Assembly (NCBI GenBank): GCA_938008665.1
Contig: CALLKA010000132.1
Coordinates: forward strand, 1 to 7,508
Source: an uncultured Bacteroidota bacterium
GTDB taxonomy: Bacteria > Bacteroidota > Bacteroidia > Chitinophagales > Chitinophagaceae
Direction: 5' to 3'
Length of the DNA stretch: 7,508 nucleotides
Positions 1-6,528 of this stretch are shown here, in pieces. The notes under the pieces are model-generated. The model worked only from the letters and a program-made list of their open reading frames with translations. It searched no databases and was not told where the DNA came from. How positions within the stretch are numbered: the first letter of the stretch is position 1; every line of letters starts with the position of its first letter. The translations under genes and the position numbers were made by a program.

Positions 1-141
1 CCAGACCAAACAGCGGACGATGCTAAAGGAGAAGCAGAATCATTCCGCTGGGTAAACTTTGAAGATATAAATGAGGAAGCGATGAGTTTGCCTATTGACA
101 AAGTAGCCATTCAACTTTTGAAAGAAAAGTTTTCCCATTAA
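1..141 (+). CDS. C-terminal end of a probable NUDIX-type hydrolase (5' partial)
   Basis: An open frame enters from the left edge and ends at TAA 139-141, giving the last 46 residues of a protein. The segment ESFRWVNFEDINEE, followed by SLPIDKVAIQLLKEKF, resembles the end of many NUDIX domains: an acidic stretch, an aromatic-Trp-Val strand, a loop, then a final amphipathic helix. The catalytic NUDIX box would lie upstream, outside the window, so the assignment rests on this tail alone and no substrate can be named. The gene converges with the transporter gene on the other strand; only 5 bp separate the two stops, leaving no room for a dedicated terminator. An unrelated protein with a similar alpha/beta tail is possible. 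Confidence 0.5.
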   Translation, partial: PDQTADDAKGEAESFRWVNFEDINEEAMSLPIDKVAIQLLKEKFSH

Positions 142-146
142 ACTAC

Positions 147-932
147 TTACACTTCATTTTCAATCCCCATTGCAGCTAATTTCATTTTTTTAGCCGTTTC
201 ATGGCCTAGGTAATTTTCAATTCGATTTTCAACAATTCCTATTACTGGTGTTAAAATAATTGCCATGGTAAATTTGTACATATAGTTGACTACACAAACT
301 GCAAGCACAAAAGACCAGGTCCAATTATTTCCTATTTTAAAAGCAATGACTAGCACTACGAAACTATCCACCAATTGAGATACCACCGTAGAACCTGTTG
401 CACGCAACCAGCCCATTTTCTCGCCAGTCATCTTTTTTATTTTATGAAACACAAAAACATCTATAAACTGACTTACTAAAAAAGCAACCAAGCTCCCTAA
501 AATAATCCACATGCCTTGACCAAAAATTGCTTCAAATGCACCTTGCATACTTGGTATCCCATCGGCTGTTTTAGAATCTACCCAAAATTGAGCAGGCGCA
601 ATATGCATGGCCAAATAAAACATTAAAAAAGCATAAAGAATTAAGGAAACCGCAGTAATACTAATACGCTTTACTGCTTTGGGTCCGTAATATTCATTCA
701 CTATATCTGTAATAACAAATTCCAAAGGCCACAATAAAACACCACAGGTTAAATTAAAGGACAATCCCTTTTCACCAAACAAGGTCAAATTTGCAGGCGA
801 TAAACCCAACACCCCTTCTAATGAAAATATCTTTCCCCCAATACATTCTGCAATTAAAGCATTGGCCACAAAAAAGGCAGATATCCCTAGAAATAACTTT
901 GTTGATTTATCTTTTAAAATGGAATGAATCAT
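147..932 (-). CDS. Queuosine precursor transporter, YhhQ/VUT (DUF165) family
   Basis: A 261-residue polytopic inner-membrane protein. The family imports queuosine precursors (preQ0/preQ1 or queuine) for modification of the wobble base of GUN-anticodon tRNAs. Visible family signatures are TDIVNEYYG at residues 75-83, SQFIDVFVF at 154-162 and RATGSTVVSQLVDS at 177-190; the last two repeat an SQxxD pattern inside membrane helices, as expected for this family. About six hydrophobic segments can be seen, starting near residues 13, 62, 92, 142, 183 and 207. The loop around residues 36-60 between the first two segments is longer than in short family members. The ATG at 930-932 is used because the first helix starts soon after it; no Shine-Dalgarno is present upstream. 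It lies 21 bp downstream of a small membrane-protein gene on the same strand, so the two are probably co-transcribed. Which precursor is carried cannot be decided. No preQ1-riboswitch-like element was seen upstream of the unit. Confidence 0.9.
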   Translation of the reverse strand: MIHSILKDKSTKLFLGISAFFVANALIAECIGGKIFSLEGVLGLSPANLTLFGEKGLSFNLTCGVLLWPLEFVITDIVNEYYGPKAVKRISITAVSLILYAFLMFYLAMHIAPAQFWVDSKTADGIPSMQGAFEAIFGQGMWIILGSLVAFLVSQFIDVFVFHKIKKMTGEKMGWLRATGSTVVSQLVDSFVVLVIAFKIGNNWTWSFVLAVCVVNYMYKFTMAIILTPVIGIVENRIENYLGHETAKKMKLAAMGIENEV

Positions 933-953
933 AATGTATAAATATTGAAAAAA

Positions 954-1244
954 TTAAACAATGATAAAAACGAGCTGAAACAATAACATTAAAAGATTAG
1001 TAATTGTTTGCCAATTGGGTAATTCAATAGCCTGTTTCTTAAACCACATAAATAATAACGATACTCCGAACAAAACACTCACCGCAGGAGCCATCTCCAA
1101 TCCTAAAACAGCAGCAAAATTTGATACAGAAACTGGGTAATTAATTTTGGGCACAAACATGACCATCAATGAGAAAACAAAACAGCCATTACAGATGATG
1201 GCCAATTTGGACAAAAACGCTAAAATGGGTTTAAATCGGCTCAT
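954..1244 (-). CDS. Small hypothetical membrane protein (96 aa)
   Basis: I do not recognise this protein as a named family. It starts at ATG 1242-1244 and ends at TAA 954-956. It has a basic N-terminus (SRFK) and three hydrophobic segments at about residues 10-31, 43-67 and 80-96. A short basic turn (FKKQ, 68-71) follows the second segment, and the third runs to the C-terminus with no hydrophilic tail. There are no obvious catalytic or metal-binding motifs; the two cysteines (18 and 21) lie in the first helix. The gene is first in a two-gene minus-strand unit, 21 bp upstream of the queuosine-precursor transporter gene, and is divergent from the yfhO-like gene. The frame, clean start and operon-like spacing argue that it is real. 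A link to queuosine transport is only a guess from position. Confidence 0.75.
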   Translation of the reverse strand: MSRFKPILAFLSKLAIICNGCFVFSLMVMFVPKINYPVSVSNFAAVLGLEMAPAVSVLFGVSLLFMWFKKQAIELPNWQTITNLLMLLFQLVFIIV

Positions 1245-1320
1245 TTTCAGGTCAGTAATTTAGAATGGGAAGATAAGAAAATTTGGCTTCTCCTCATTTT
1301 TTCAATATCCAATTAAGTTG

Positions 1321-1328
1321 TAGGTTTG
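1321..1328 (+). promoter_or_regulatory. Candidate Bacteroidota -7 promoter element
   Basis: TAGGTTTG fits the Bacteroidota sigma-factor -7 consensus TAnnTTTG exactly. It lies 22 bp before the ATG of the yfhO-like gene, in the 106-bp divergent spacer. The -33 partner is weak: only a T run (around 1297-1302) sits at a suitable distance, with no clear TTTG. Transcription would begin at about 1332-1335, giving a leader of under 20 nt. An 8-mer with two free positions can occur by chance, so this is suggestive only. Confidence 0.35.
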
Positions 1329-1336
1329 TTGACACA

Positions 1337-1351
1337 ATGAAACCATTATAA
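1337..1351 (+). other. Four-codon mini-ORF (MKPL) overlapping the yfhO start
   Basis: ATG AAA CCA TTA TAA at 1337-1351 encodes M-K-P-L. Its stop shares the final A with the ATG of the yfhO-like gene (TAATG), the geometry used for translational coupling. The mini-ORF is in a different frame from the large gene. It may instead be a by-product of a short local duplication with no translational role. Nothing in the sequence proves that it is translated. Confidence 0.3.
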
Positions 1352-1360
1352 TGAAACCAT
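1337..1360 (+). repeat. 10-bp direct repeat with 14-bp period over the yfhO start codon
   Basis: ATGAAACCAT occurs at 1337-1346 and again at 1351-1360, separated by TATA. The second copy is the start of the yfhO-like gene (MKPF). This gives two near-identical ATG contexts, of which only the second opens the long frame; an in-frame TGA at 1330-1332 excludes an earlier start. It looks like a small tandem duplication or slippage product. Confidence 0.8.
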
Positions 1361-3831
1361 TTTTCAAGGCTAATTTGACCCATTTTATAGCAGTAGCTAT
1401 ATTTTTACTTTGCTCCATTATTTATTGTAAACCAGCATTGGAAGGAAAGGTATTACAACAATCAGATATAAGTCAATGGAAGGGAATGGCGCAGGAAACA
1501 TTAACCGCAGGCGCTAAATATGGTCAAAATCCATTATGGACCAATAGTATGTTTGGCGGCATGCCCACGTATCAAATTACAGGGGTTCCTGGATTTACTT
1601 ATACCATTGGCTTATTGGATCGTATTTTCACATTGAATTTACCCGAACCCATCAATTTGTTTTTTCTTGCGTGTGTATGTTTTTATTTTTTAGCAATCGT
1701 ATTAGGCATCAATCCTTTCATTGGGATTATAGGTGCACTGGCGTATAGTTTTGCCACTTATAACCCCATCATTATCATAGTGGGACATATCACAAAGATG
1801 CACGCAATTGCTTACCTACCCTTTTTTGTGGGCGCTATCTTACTCATCTTTAAAAAGAAATATTTAATTGGCGGTTTGCTTACCGGTATTGCTACGGCAT
1901 TATTTGTGCAAGCCAATCACTTACAAATAACGTACTACGGATTAATCATTGTATTTTTTATGACTTTGTATTTTTTAATCCAATGGATTATAAAAAAAGA
2001 ATATGGGCATATATTAAAAACAATGGCAACAGCAATGATTGCTGGATTATTAGGTTTAGCTGTAAATGCGCCCATTTTAATTAGCACTTATGAGTATGGC
2101 AAAGAGTCAATACGTGGTGGAAGTATTTTAACAACAAAAGGCAGCAACACCACAAGTGCTGGATTAAATAAAGACTACGCCTTATCCTATAGTATGTTTA
2201 AAACCGAACCATTGGTTTTGATGTTCCCAAATATTTATGGCGGCGGAAGTGATCCAAGTGCCATTGATCCAGAAAAATCTAAAGCAATTGAGGTATTGCA
2301 ACAAATGCAACCGCAGGTAGCACAACAATTACAATCCTTTATTCAATTTTATTGGGGTGGTATTGGCTTTACCGCTGGGCCTCCCTATATTGGTATCTTA
2401 ATTTGCTTTTTTGCATTTATTGGTATTTCATTTAAAACCAATGAACATAGATGGTGGATTATTCCAGCAATACTATTTTCGTTGTTTTTATCTGCAGGAT
2501 CCTACTTTGAAAGTTTTAATTTTTTCATGGTAGATCATCTTCCCTTTTATAATAAGTTTCGTGCACCGAGTATGATTATGGTTATTCCAACTTTACTTAT
2601 TGGCATCATGGCTTTATTTGGATTACATGGAATCACCGAACAAGACAACTTTAAGAGCTTCTTCAATAAGTACAAACCCAGCTTTATTGCATTGGGCGTT
2701 TTATTCGCATGCGTACTATTATTTTATATCAATAGTGATTTTAAAAGTTCGAATGACACCCAATTACTTTCTCAAATTTCTCAAATTCCAGATGCGAATC
2801 AACGAAATGCCTTTGAAGGGCCAGCGCGCGATTTAATCAACGCATTAGCGAAGGATCGTCAAGGATTTGTAGAAAGTGACTTATACAGGACAGTTATATT
2901 TATCAGCTTCGCTTTTGTTTTCATATTCTTATATTTCAAAAAAACCATCACGCAAACAATATTTATTGCGGCTATTGGTATCATTGCCATGATTGATTTA
3001 TTTCAAGTCAATGTAAAATATTTGAAACCAGAAAACTACATTGAAGCAGCTGAAAATGATAACACTTTTACTGAATCACCTATTGATATTGCGTTAAAAA
3101 GAGACGCCTCCAATTACCGTGTATTAGATATGAGGGGCGGTATTCAAAATGCATTCAATGGTGGCGCTTTAGTTGCCTACCATCACAATACCGTGGGTGG
3201 ATATAACCCTGCTAAACTAAGTATCTACCAAGATTTAATCGAAAACCAATGGTATAAGTTCCCAAATTGTTTACCTGTTGTAAACATGATGAATACCAAA
3301 TATGTAATCACAGGAAATATAGCCACTGATACCATCGCAAATCCAGAAGCCTTAGGCAATGTATGGTTTGTCAAAGGAATTGAATATAAAAAGGGACCTG
3401 CTGAGGTCATGAGCAGCTTAAGTAATTTTAATCCAAAGCATACTGCAATCATCGAGGAAAAAGATAAATTAAATGACTTAACCGCGATCACTTATGATAG
3501 TGCTGCTACCATTCATTTAGTTGACAACAAAAATGATATTGTTACTTATATTTCCAATGCAAGTCAAAAACAATTTGCCGTATTTAGCGAAGTGTATTAT
3601 AAGTTAGGATGGAAAGCATATATCGACGAAGTTGAATCACCGATTATTAAAACAAATTATGTTTTAAGAGGCTTAGTGGTACCAGCGGGTAAACACAATA
3701 TTCGATTCGAGTTCAAACCAAGCTCCATTGCAATGGCGCAAAGAGCATCGGCAATGGCATCCATCATCTTATGGGGATTACTTATTGGAATAATCATTAA
3801 ATCATTCAAGAAAGAAAATTCACTTTCTTAA
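1351..3831 (+). CDS. YfhO-family multi-spanning membrane protein (GT-C-like)
   Basis: An 826-residue integral membrane protein. The YfhO family belongs to the GT-C-fold superfamily; a characterised Gram-positive member takes part in glycosylation of surface polymers, while Bacteroidota members are mostly uncharacterised. TM1 is at about residues 11-27. It is followed by the extracytoplasmic loop VLQQSDISQW (34-43), whose Asp39 is in the position where GT-C enzymes place a catalytic acidic residue, and then LWTNSMFGGMPTYQ (62-75), typical of the Bacteroidota form. Many further hydrophobic helices follow from residue 101 to about 570. A soluble, beta-rich region of about 200 residues contains the family motif YYKLGWKAYID (749-759) and ends in PAGKHNIRFEFKP. 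A last helix (about 800-817) and a basic tail close the protein. Length is normal for the family and there is no sign of truncation. ATG 1351 is the only ATG after the in-frame stop at 1330. The next gene starts 16 bp downstream, so it probably leads a three-gene glycan operon. Its acceptor and donor are unknown. Confidence 0.88.
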   Translation: MKPFFKANLTHFIAVAIFLLCSIIYCKPALEGKVLQQSDISQWKGMAQETLTAGAKYGQNPLWTNSMFGGMPTYQITGVPGFTYTIGLLDRIFTLNLPEPINLFFLACVCFYFLAIVLGINPFIGIIGALAYSFATYNPIIIIVGHITKMHAIAYLPFFVGAILLIFKKKYLIGGLLTGIATALFVQANHLQITYYGLIIVFFMTLYFLIQWIIKKEYGHILKTMATAMIAGLLGLAVNAPILISTYEYGKESIRGGSILTTKGSNTTSAGLNKDYALSYSMFKTEPLVLMFPNIYGGGSDPSAIDPEKSKAIEVLQQMQPQVAQQLQSFIQFYWGGIGFTAGPPYIGILICFFAFIGISFKTNEHRWWIIPAILFSLFLSAGSYFESFNFFMVDHLPFYNKFRAPSMIMVIPTLLIGIMALFGLHGITEQDNFKSFFNKYKPSFIALGVLFACVLLFYINSDFKSSNDTQLLSQISQIPDANQRNAFEGPARDLINALAKDRQGFVESDLYRTVIFISFAFVFIFLYFKKTITQTIFIAAIGIIAMIDLFQVNVKYLKPENYIEAAENDNTFTESPIDIALKRDASNYRVLDMRGGIQNAFNGGALVAYHHNTVGGYNPAKLSIYQDLIENQWYKFPNCLPVVNMMNTKYVITGNIATDTIANPEALGNVWFVKGIEYKKGPAEVMSSLSNFNPKHTAIIEEKDKLNDLTAITYDSAATIHLVDNKNDIVTYISNASQKQFAVFSEVYYKLGWKAYIDEVESPIIKTNYVLRGLVVPAGKHNIRFEFKPSSIAMAQRASAMASIILWGLLIGIIIKSFKKENSLS

Positions 3832-3847
3832 AAGTTAATTCGTCTGA

Positions 3848-4750
3848 ATGATATTATCAATTATTATATGTAGTTACAACAGAGCAAGCTATATCAATGA
3901 TGCATTGACAAGTTTATATTGTCAATCCGCTGGGCTTAATTCATTTGAAGTAATTATTGTAGATAATAATTCAACAGACAATACCAAGGAAGTATACACA
4001 GCGTGGAGGCAAACAAATAATAACGGTCACTTTACATTCATCAGCGAAACCAAACAAGGTGCTTCTTTTGCACGCAATACAGGTGCAACTATTGCCAAAG
4101 GAGAATGGGTTTGTTTTATGGATGATGATGCAGTAGCCACTCCTAATTATGTTGAAAATATTTTAAAGCATATCCAAGATAAACCGGATGCAGTGGGTTT
4201 TGGGGGGCGCATTATTCCGAAATATATTCCAGCTGAACCTAAATGGATGAGTTACTACGTTTCCTCCCTTGTAGGTAATTTTAACTATGCTCCTATCGCC
4301 TGCGCTTTTGAAAATGGGAAGTACCCACTTGAATCAAATATGATCGTTAAAAAATCAGTGTATGAACAAATTGGCGGCTTTAATGTGAATTTGCCTGGTG
4401 TAGTTGGCACTTTAAGAATTGGCGGAGAGGGAAAGGAATTATTTTATAAAATACTTGCATTAGGCCATATTATTTATTATGACCCAGCTATTTGTGTGCA
4501 TCATGTTGTGGAAGTGAAAAAATTGACCTCGGAATATATGTACCGCGTTGCAAGCGGTATTGGTCGCGGTGAAAAAACAAGAACATTAGCAATTTCAAAA
4601 GCTACTTATTTGATAAAAGTATTTGAGTATTTTTTAAAATTAGGGGCCGCAGTAATATTAGGGTTCAAATATGCCTTACAGTTTACGCCAAGTAAAATAT
4701 GGCCTATAATAAAATTTAGGATTGACGCATTAAAAGGACTATTAGGATAA
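3848..4750 (+). CDS. Family 2 glycosyltransferase (GT-A fold)
   Basis: A 300-residue enzyme expected to transfer a sugar from a nucleotide-sugar donor at the cytoplasmic face of the membrane. It shows the GT2 series in order: opening strand ILSIIICSYNR (2-12), VDNNSTDNT (38-46) for nucleotide binding, GASFARNTG (71-79), and the metal-binding acidic triplet DDD (92-94) after WVCFM. The GGEGKEL segment (192-198) stands where many GT2 enzymes carry GGED before the acceptor-side helix; the Glu is kept and the following Asp is Gly. A hydrophobic, basic C-terminal part (about 257-300) may attach it to the membrane. The ATG at 3848 puts the first beta strand at residue 2, typical of the family; no clear Shine-Dalgarno precedes it. 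It lies 16 bp after the yfhO-like gene and 21 bp before the methyltransferase gene, on the same strand. Donor and linkage cannot be assigned. Confidence 0.92.
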   Translation: MILSIIICSYNRASYINDALTSLYCQSAGLNSFEVIIVDNNSTDNTKEVYTAWRQTNNNGHFTFISETKQGASFARNTGATIAKGEWVCFMDDDAVATPNYVENILKHIQDKPDAVGFGGRIIPKYIPAEPKWMSYYVSSLVGNFNYAPIACAFENGKYPLESNMIVKKSVYEQIGGFNVNLPGVVGTLRIGGEGKELFYKILALGHIIYYDPAICVHHVVEVKKLTSEYMYRVASGIGRGEKTRTLAISKATYLIKVFEYFLKLGAAVILGFKYALQFTPSKIWPIIKFRIDALKGLLG

Positions 4751-4771
4751 CATAATTTAAACGATAATATA

Positions 4772-5563
4772 ATGAACGAGCTTAGAGATTATTTTGAACA
4801 CAATGAAAAAAGATTGATTAATAAATTTGATCATTATTTTGATGTGTATGATCGATATTTTAATCAATATAGAAATAAAAAAATAACAATTGTTGAAATT
4901 GGTGTTTACCAAGGTGGTAGCCTACAAATGTGGCGAAAATATTTTGGCCCAGAAGCAACTATTTGGGGAATTGATATTGATCCAAGATGCAAGCAACTAG
5001 AAGATGAAAACACCCATATACTCATTGGCTCACAAGAGGATCGCCATTTTCTTAGATCCATCATTGAAAAAATTGGACCCATCGATATTTTAATTGATGA
5101 TGGCGGTCATACACAGGACCAACAAATTGTATCCTTTGAAGAATTGTACAAGCATATTAAAATTGGCGGCCTTTATTTATGTGAAGATGTACATACCTCT
5201 TATATGAATGCCTATGGAGGCGGATATAAAAGAAACGGCACTTTTATTGAATACACCAAATCATTGATAGATCAGCTAAATGCCCATTATTCAGAACAAA
5301 GTAGTTTTATAGTGGATGATTTTACCAAAACAACCAATACGATACATTATTATGATAGTATTGTTTTATTTGAGAAAAGAGCAATGGTAAAACCAAGTTC
5401 TAAAATGACAGGCCAGTGGTCATTTGAATACGATAAATCAAAAAAGACTTTTGCAGAAAAATTTAAGTTTCACCTTTTACTTAGGACGAATAAAGTGTTA
5501 CAAACTTTAAAATTAAAAGGCATTTTTATAGACGAAATGCTACGACTAAGCAGTAAAGGTTAG
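4772..5563 (+). CDS. Class I SAM-dependent methyltransferase, sugar O-methyltransferase-like
   Basis: A 263-residue protein. The SAM-binding motif I is VEIGVYQGGS (41-50), followed by WGIDIDP (65-71), whose acidic residue should hold the SAM ribose. ILIDDGGHTQDQQ (106-118) and LCEDVHTSY (136-144) match the arrangement in the metal-dependent sugar O-methyltransferases of macrolide pathways (MycE/MycF/TylF-like), where an Asp from the first motif and the Glu-Asp pair of the second bind Mg2+ and a His in the first region has a catalytic role. By analogy Asp109/110, His113 and Glu138-Asp139 are the key residues here. The same signature is also annotated as cephalosporin-hydroxylase-like. A basic tail of about 50 residues (from about 212) follows the core. 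The gene is the third of the plus-strand glycan unit, so methylation of a sugar in the surface glycan is the most likely role; this is inferred from fold and neighbours. The start at 4772 has an A/T-rich leader without Shine-Dalgarno. Confidence 0.85.
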   Translation: MNELRDYFEHNEKRLINKFDHYFDVYDRYFNQYRNKKITIVEIGVYQGGSLQMWRKYFGPEATIWGIDIDPRCKQLEDENTHILIGSQEDRHFLRSIIEKIGPIDILIDDGGHTQDQQIVSFEELYKHIKIGGLYLCEDVHTSYMNAYGGGYKRNGTFIEYTKSLIDQLNAHYSEQSSFIVDDFTKTTNTIHYYDSIVLFEKRAMVKPSSKMTGQWSFEYDKSKKTFAEKFKFHLLLRTNKVLQTLKLKGIFIDEMLRLSSKG

Positions 5564-5573
5564 TTTTACCTTT
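5555..5573. terminator. Possible weak bidirectional hairpin between convergent genes
   Basis: AAAGGT (5555-5560) pairs with ACCTTT (5568-5573) around a 7-nt loop. The loop contains the methyltransferase stop TAG (5561-5563) and the first bases of the opposing gene's stop (5566-5568 on the plus strand). The T run on the plus-strand side is short (four Ts, three of them in the stem), and there is none on the minus-strand side. The stem is only 6 bp and half A/T, so it would be weak as an intrinsic terminator. It is the only candidate in the 2-bp gap. Confidence 0.3.
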
Positions 5574-6423
5574 TACCCATACAATTGAAACAAAAGGCGA
5601 AAAACCCTTTAAAGACATTTAGATACACTTTCGCTAAATGCGGATGGTAAATTAAATCGTTCTTCAAAATTTTCATACACCTAATTACATCCTTTTTCAT
5701 TTCTGGACTTAGTCCCTTGTGTTTAAATAACAGGAAAAGCCCATTTCTAGTGATATAAAACGCCCTTACTGGTGCATGAATGATGCGTAATGATTTTTTT
5801 AATGTTACTACTGATCTTCCAGAAACCAAATCACCGATGGCATGATTCAACAGAATATTAGAAAACATTAAATTAATAAACCCGGCTTGGATCACCCGGT
5901 ATGAAAATTCCGCGTCCACAAAATCGATAAATAAACCCTCATTAAAATCCCCTACTTTTTTTACTAATGACAAATTTAAAATGGAACCTGAAGTAATTAA
6001 GGTAAGCGCTTCTTGCGGCGCTTCGCTTGGAATTGTAATATTGGGCTGACAGTTAATACCGAATTGCGTAACATTTGTAAAATCGCCTTTTTGAATCAAT
6101 GATTTGTACTTTTCAAAATCACCCGGTTTAAAAGAGGAGTCCTGATCCATGGTCAATAAATAATCAAACTGATTTTGAGTAGCAAGTGCCACTGCTTGAT
6201 TCAAGCGTTTAGCGATCCCCTCATTTGAATTAAAATTTTGATATTTTATATTTGGGTGTAGGCTAAGTAAGGCTGCTTCAATACCTGGAGTTTGGGTTTC
6301 AGTGTTATCGTAAATATAGAGTTGCTTAAGTCCAGAAGCATAAGTGTTAATATTAGCAGATAACTGCTTTATATCAGGATGATATAGTATTACAACCCCA
6401 GCAATGTTCATCCCAGAATTCAT
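5566..6423 (-). CDS. Rhamnosyltransferase-like family 2 glycosyltransferase
   Basis: A 285-residue GT2 enzyme of the type usually annotated as rhamnosyltransferase (RfbF/RfbN/WbbL-like), which adds rhamnose or a related deoxysugar to O-antigen or similar glycans. Visible signatures are IAGVVILYHPD (7-17), YIYDNTE (36-42), the conserved SNEGIAKRLNQA (66-77), LLTMDQDSSF (89-98) with the DQD metal-binding motif at 93-95, and FNEGLFIDFVDAEFSYR (160-176), which carries the probable catalytic acidic residue, followed by LNHAIGD. The C-terminal part (about 205-285) is basic and helical. Two starts are possible: ATG at 6421-6423 or ATG at 6409-6411 (Met5), which would begin MNIAGVV directly before the first strand. 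It converges with the methyltransferase gene (2 bp between stops) and diverges from the next GT gene, so it must have its own promoter. The sugar specificity is inferred from family resemblance only. Confidence 0.88.
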   Translation of the reverse strand: MNSGMNIAGVVILYHPDIKQLSANINTYASGLKQLYIYDNTETQTPGIEAALLSLHPNIKYQNFNSNEGIAKRLNQAVALATQNQFDYLLTMDQDSSFKPGDFEKYKSLIQKGDFTNVTQFGINCQPNITIPSEAPQEALTLITSGSILNLSLVKKVGDFNEGLFIDFVDAEFSYRVIQAGFINLMFSNILLNHAIGDLVSGRSVVTLKKSLRIIHAPVRAFYITRNGLFLLFKHKGLSPEMKKDVIRCMKILKNDLIYHPHLAKVYLNVFKGFFAFCFNCMGKR

Positions 6424-6433
6424 TTAGTGTAAC

Positions 6434-6441
6434 CAAATTTA
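6434..6441 (-). promoter_or_regulatory. Candidate Bacteroidota -7 element for the minus-strand GT gene
   Basis: Read on the minus strand this is TAAATTTG, an exact fit to TAnnTTTG. It ends 10 bp before the upstream ATG (6423) and 22 bp before the alternative ATG (6411) of the rhamnosyltransferase-like gene. No convincing -33 TTTG is visible at the usual spacing. If used, transcription would start at about 6427-6430, almost leaderless for the first ATG and with a short normal leader for the second. The motif could occur by chance in A/T-rich DNA. Confidence 0.35.
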
Positions 6442-6528
6442 AGCCAATTACATAAAACCGCCTTCTTTTACCTAGTAAAAATTGAATATGTTTAAATTTT
6501 AACTATAAATATTTATCTTGTAGAAGCT

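Noticed and set aside
1245..1350. Possible preQ1 riboswitch upstream of the queuosine-precursor transporter unit
   Set aside because: On the minus strand there is no ACACCC-like loop, no A-rich tail pairing with it and no pseudoknot-like arrangement in the spacer.
2768..2787. Tandem TTTCTCAAA repeat, two copies
   Set aside because: Only two 9-bp units inside the YfhO frame, encoding SQI-SQI in a loop; too short to suggest phase variation and in frame in any case.
2600..2836. A 78-codon plus-strand open frame inside the yfhO-like gene
   Set aside because: It lies wholly within the strongly supported YfhO frame, has no recognisable domain, and its translation looks like out-of-frame reading of membrane-helix codons.
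3225..3491. An 88-codon minus-strand open frame inside the yfhO-like gene
   Set aside because: Antisense shadow of the soluble YfhO domain; no family features and no promoter or start context.
6482..6520. Promoter for the last GT2 gene (TTG at 6482-6484 and TATCTTG at 6514-6520)
   Set aside because: The -7 candidate lacks one T of TAnnTTTG and the TTG is about 29 bp away, outside the usual spacing; not strong enough to annotate.
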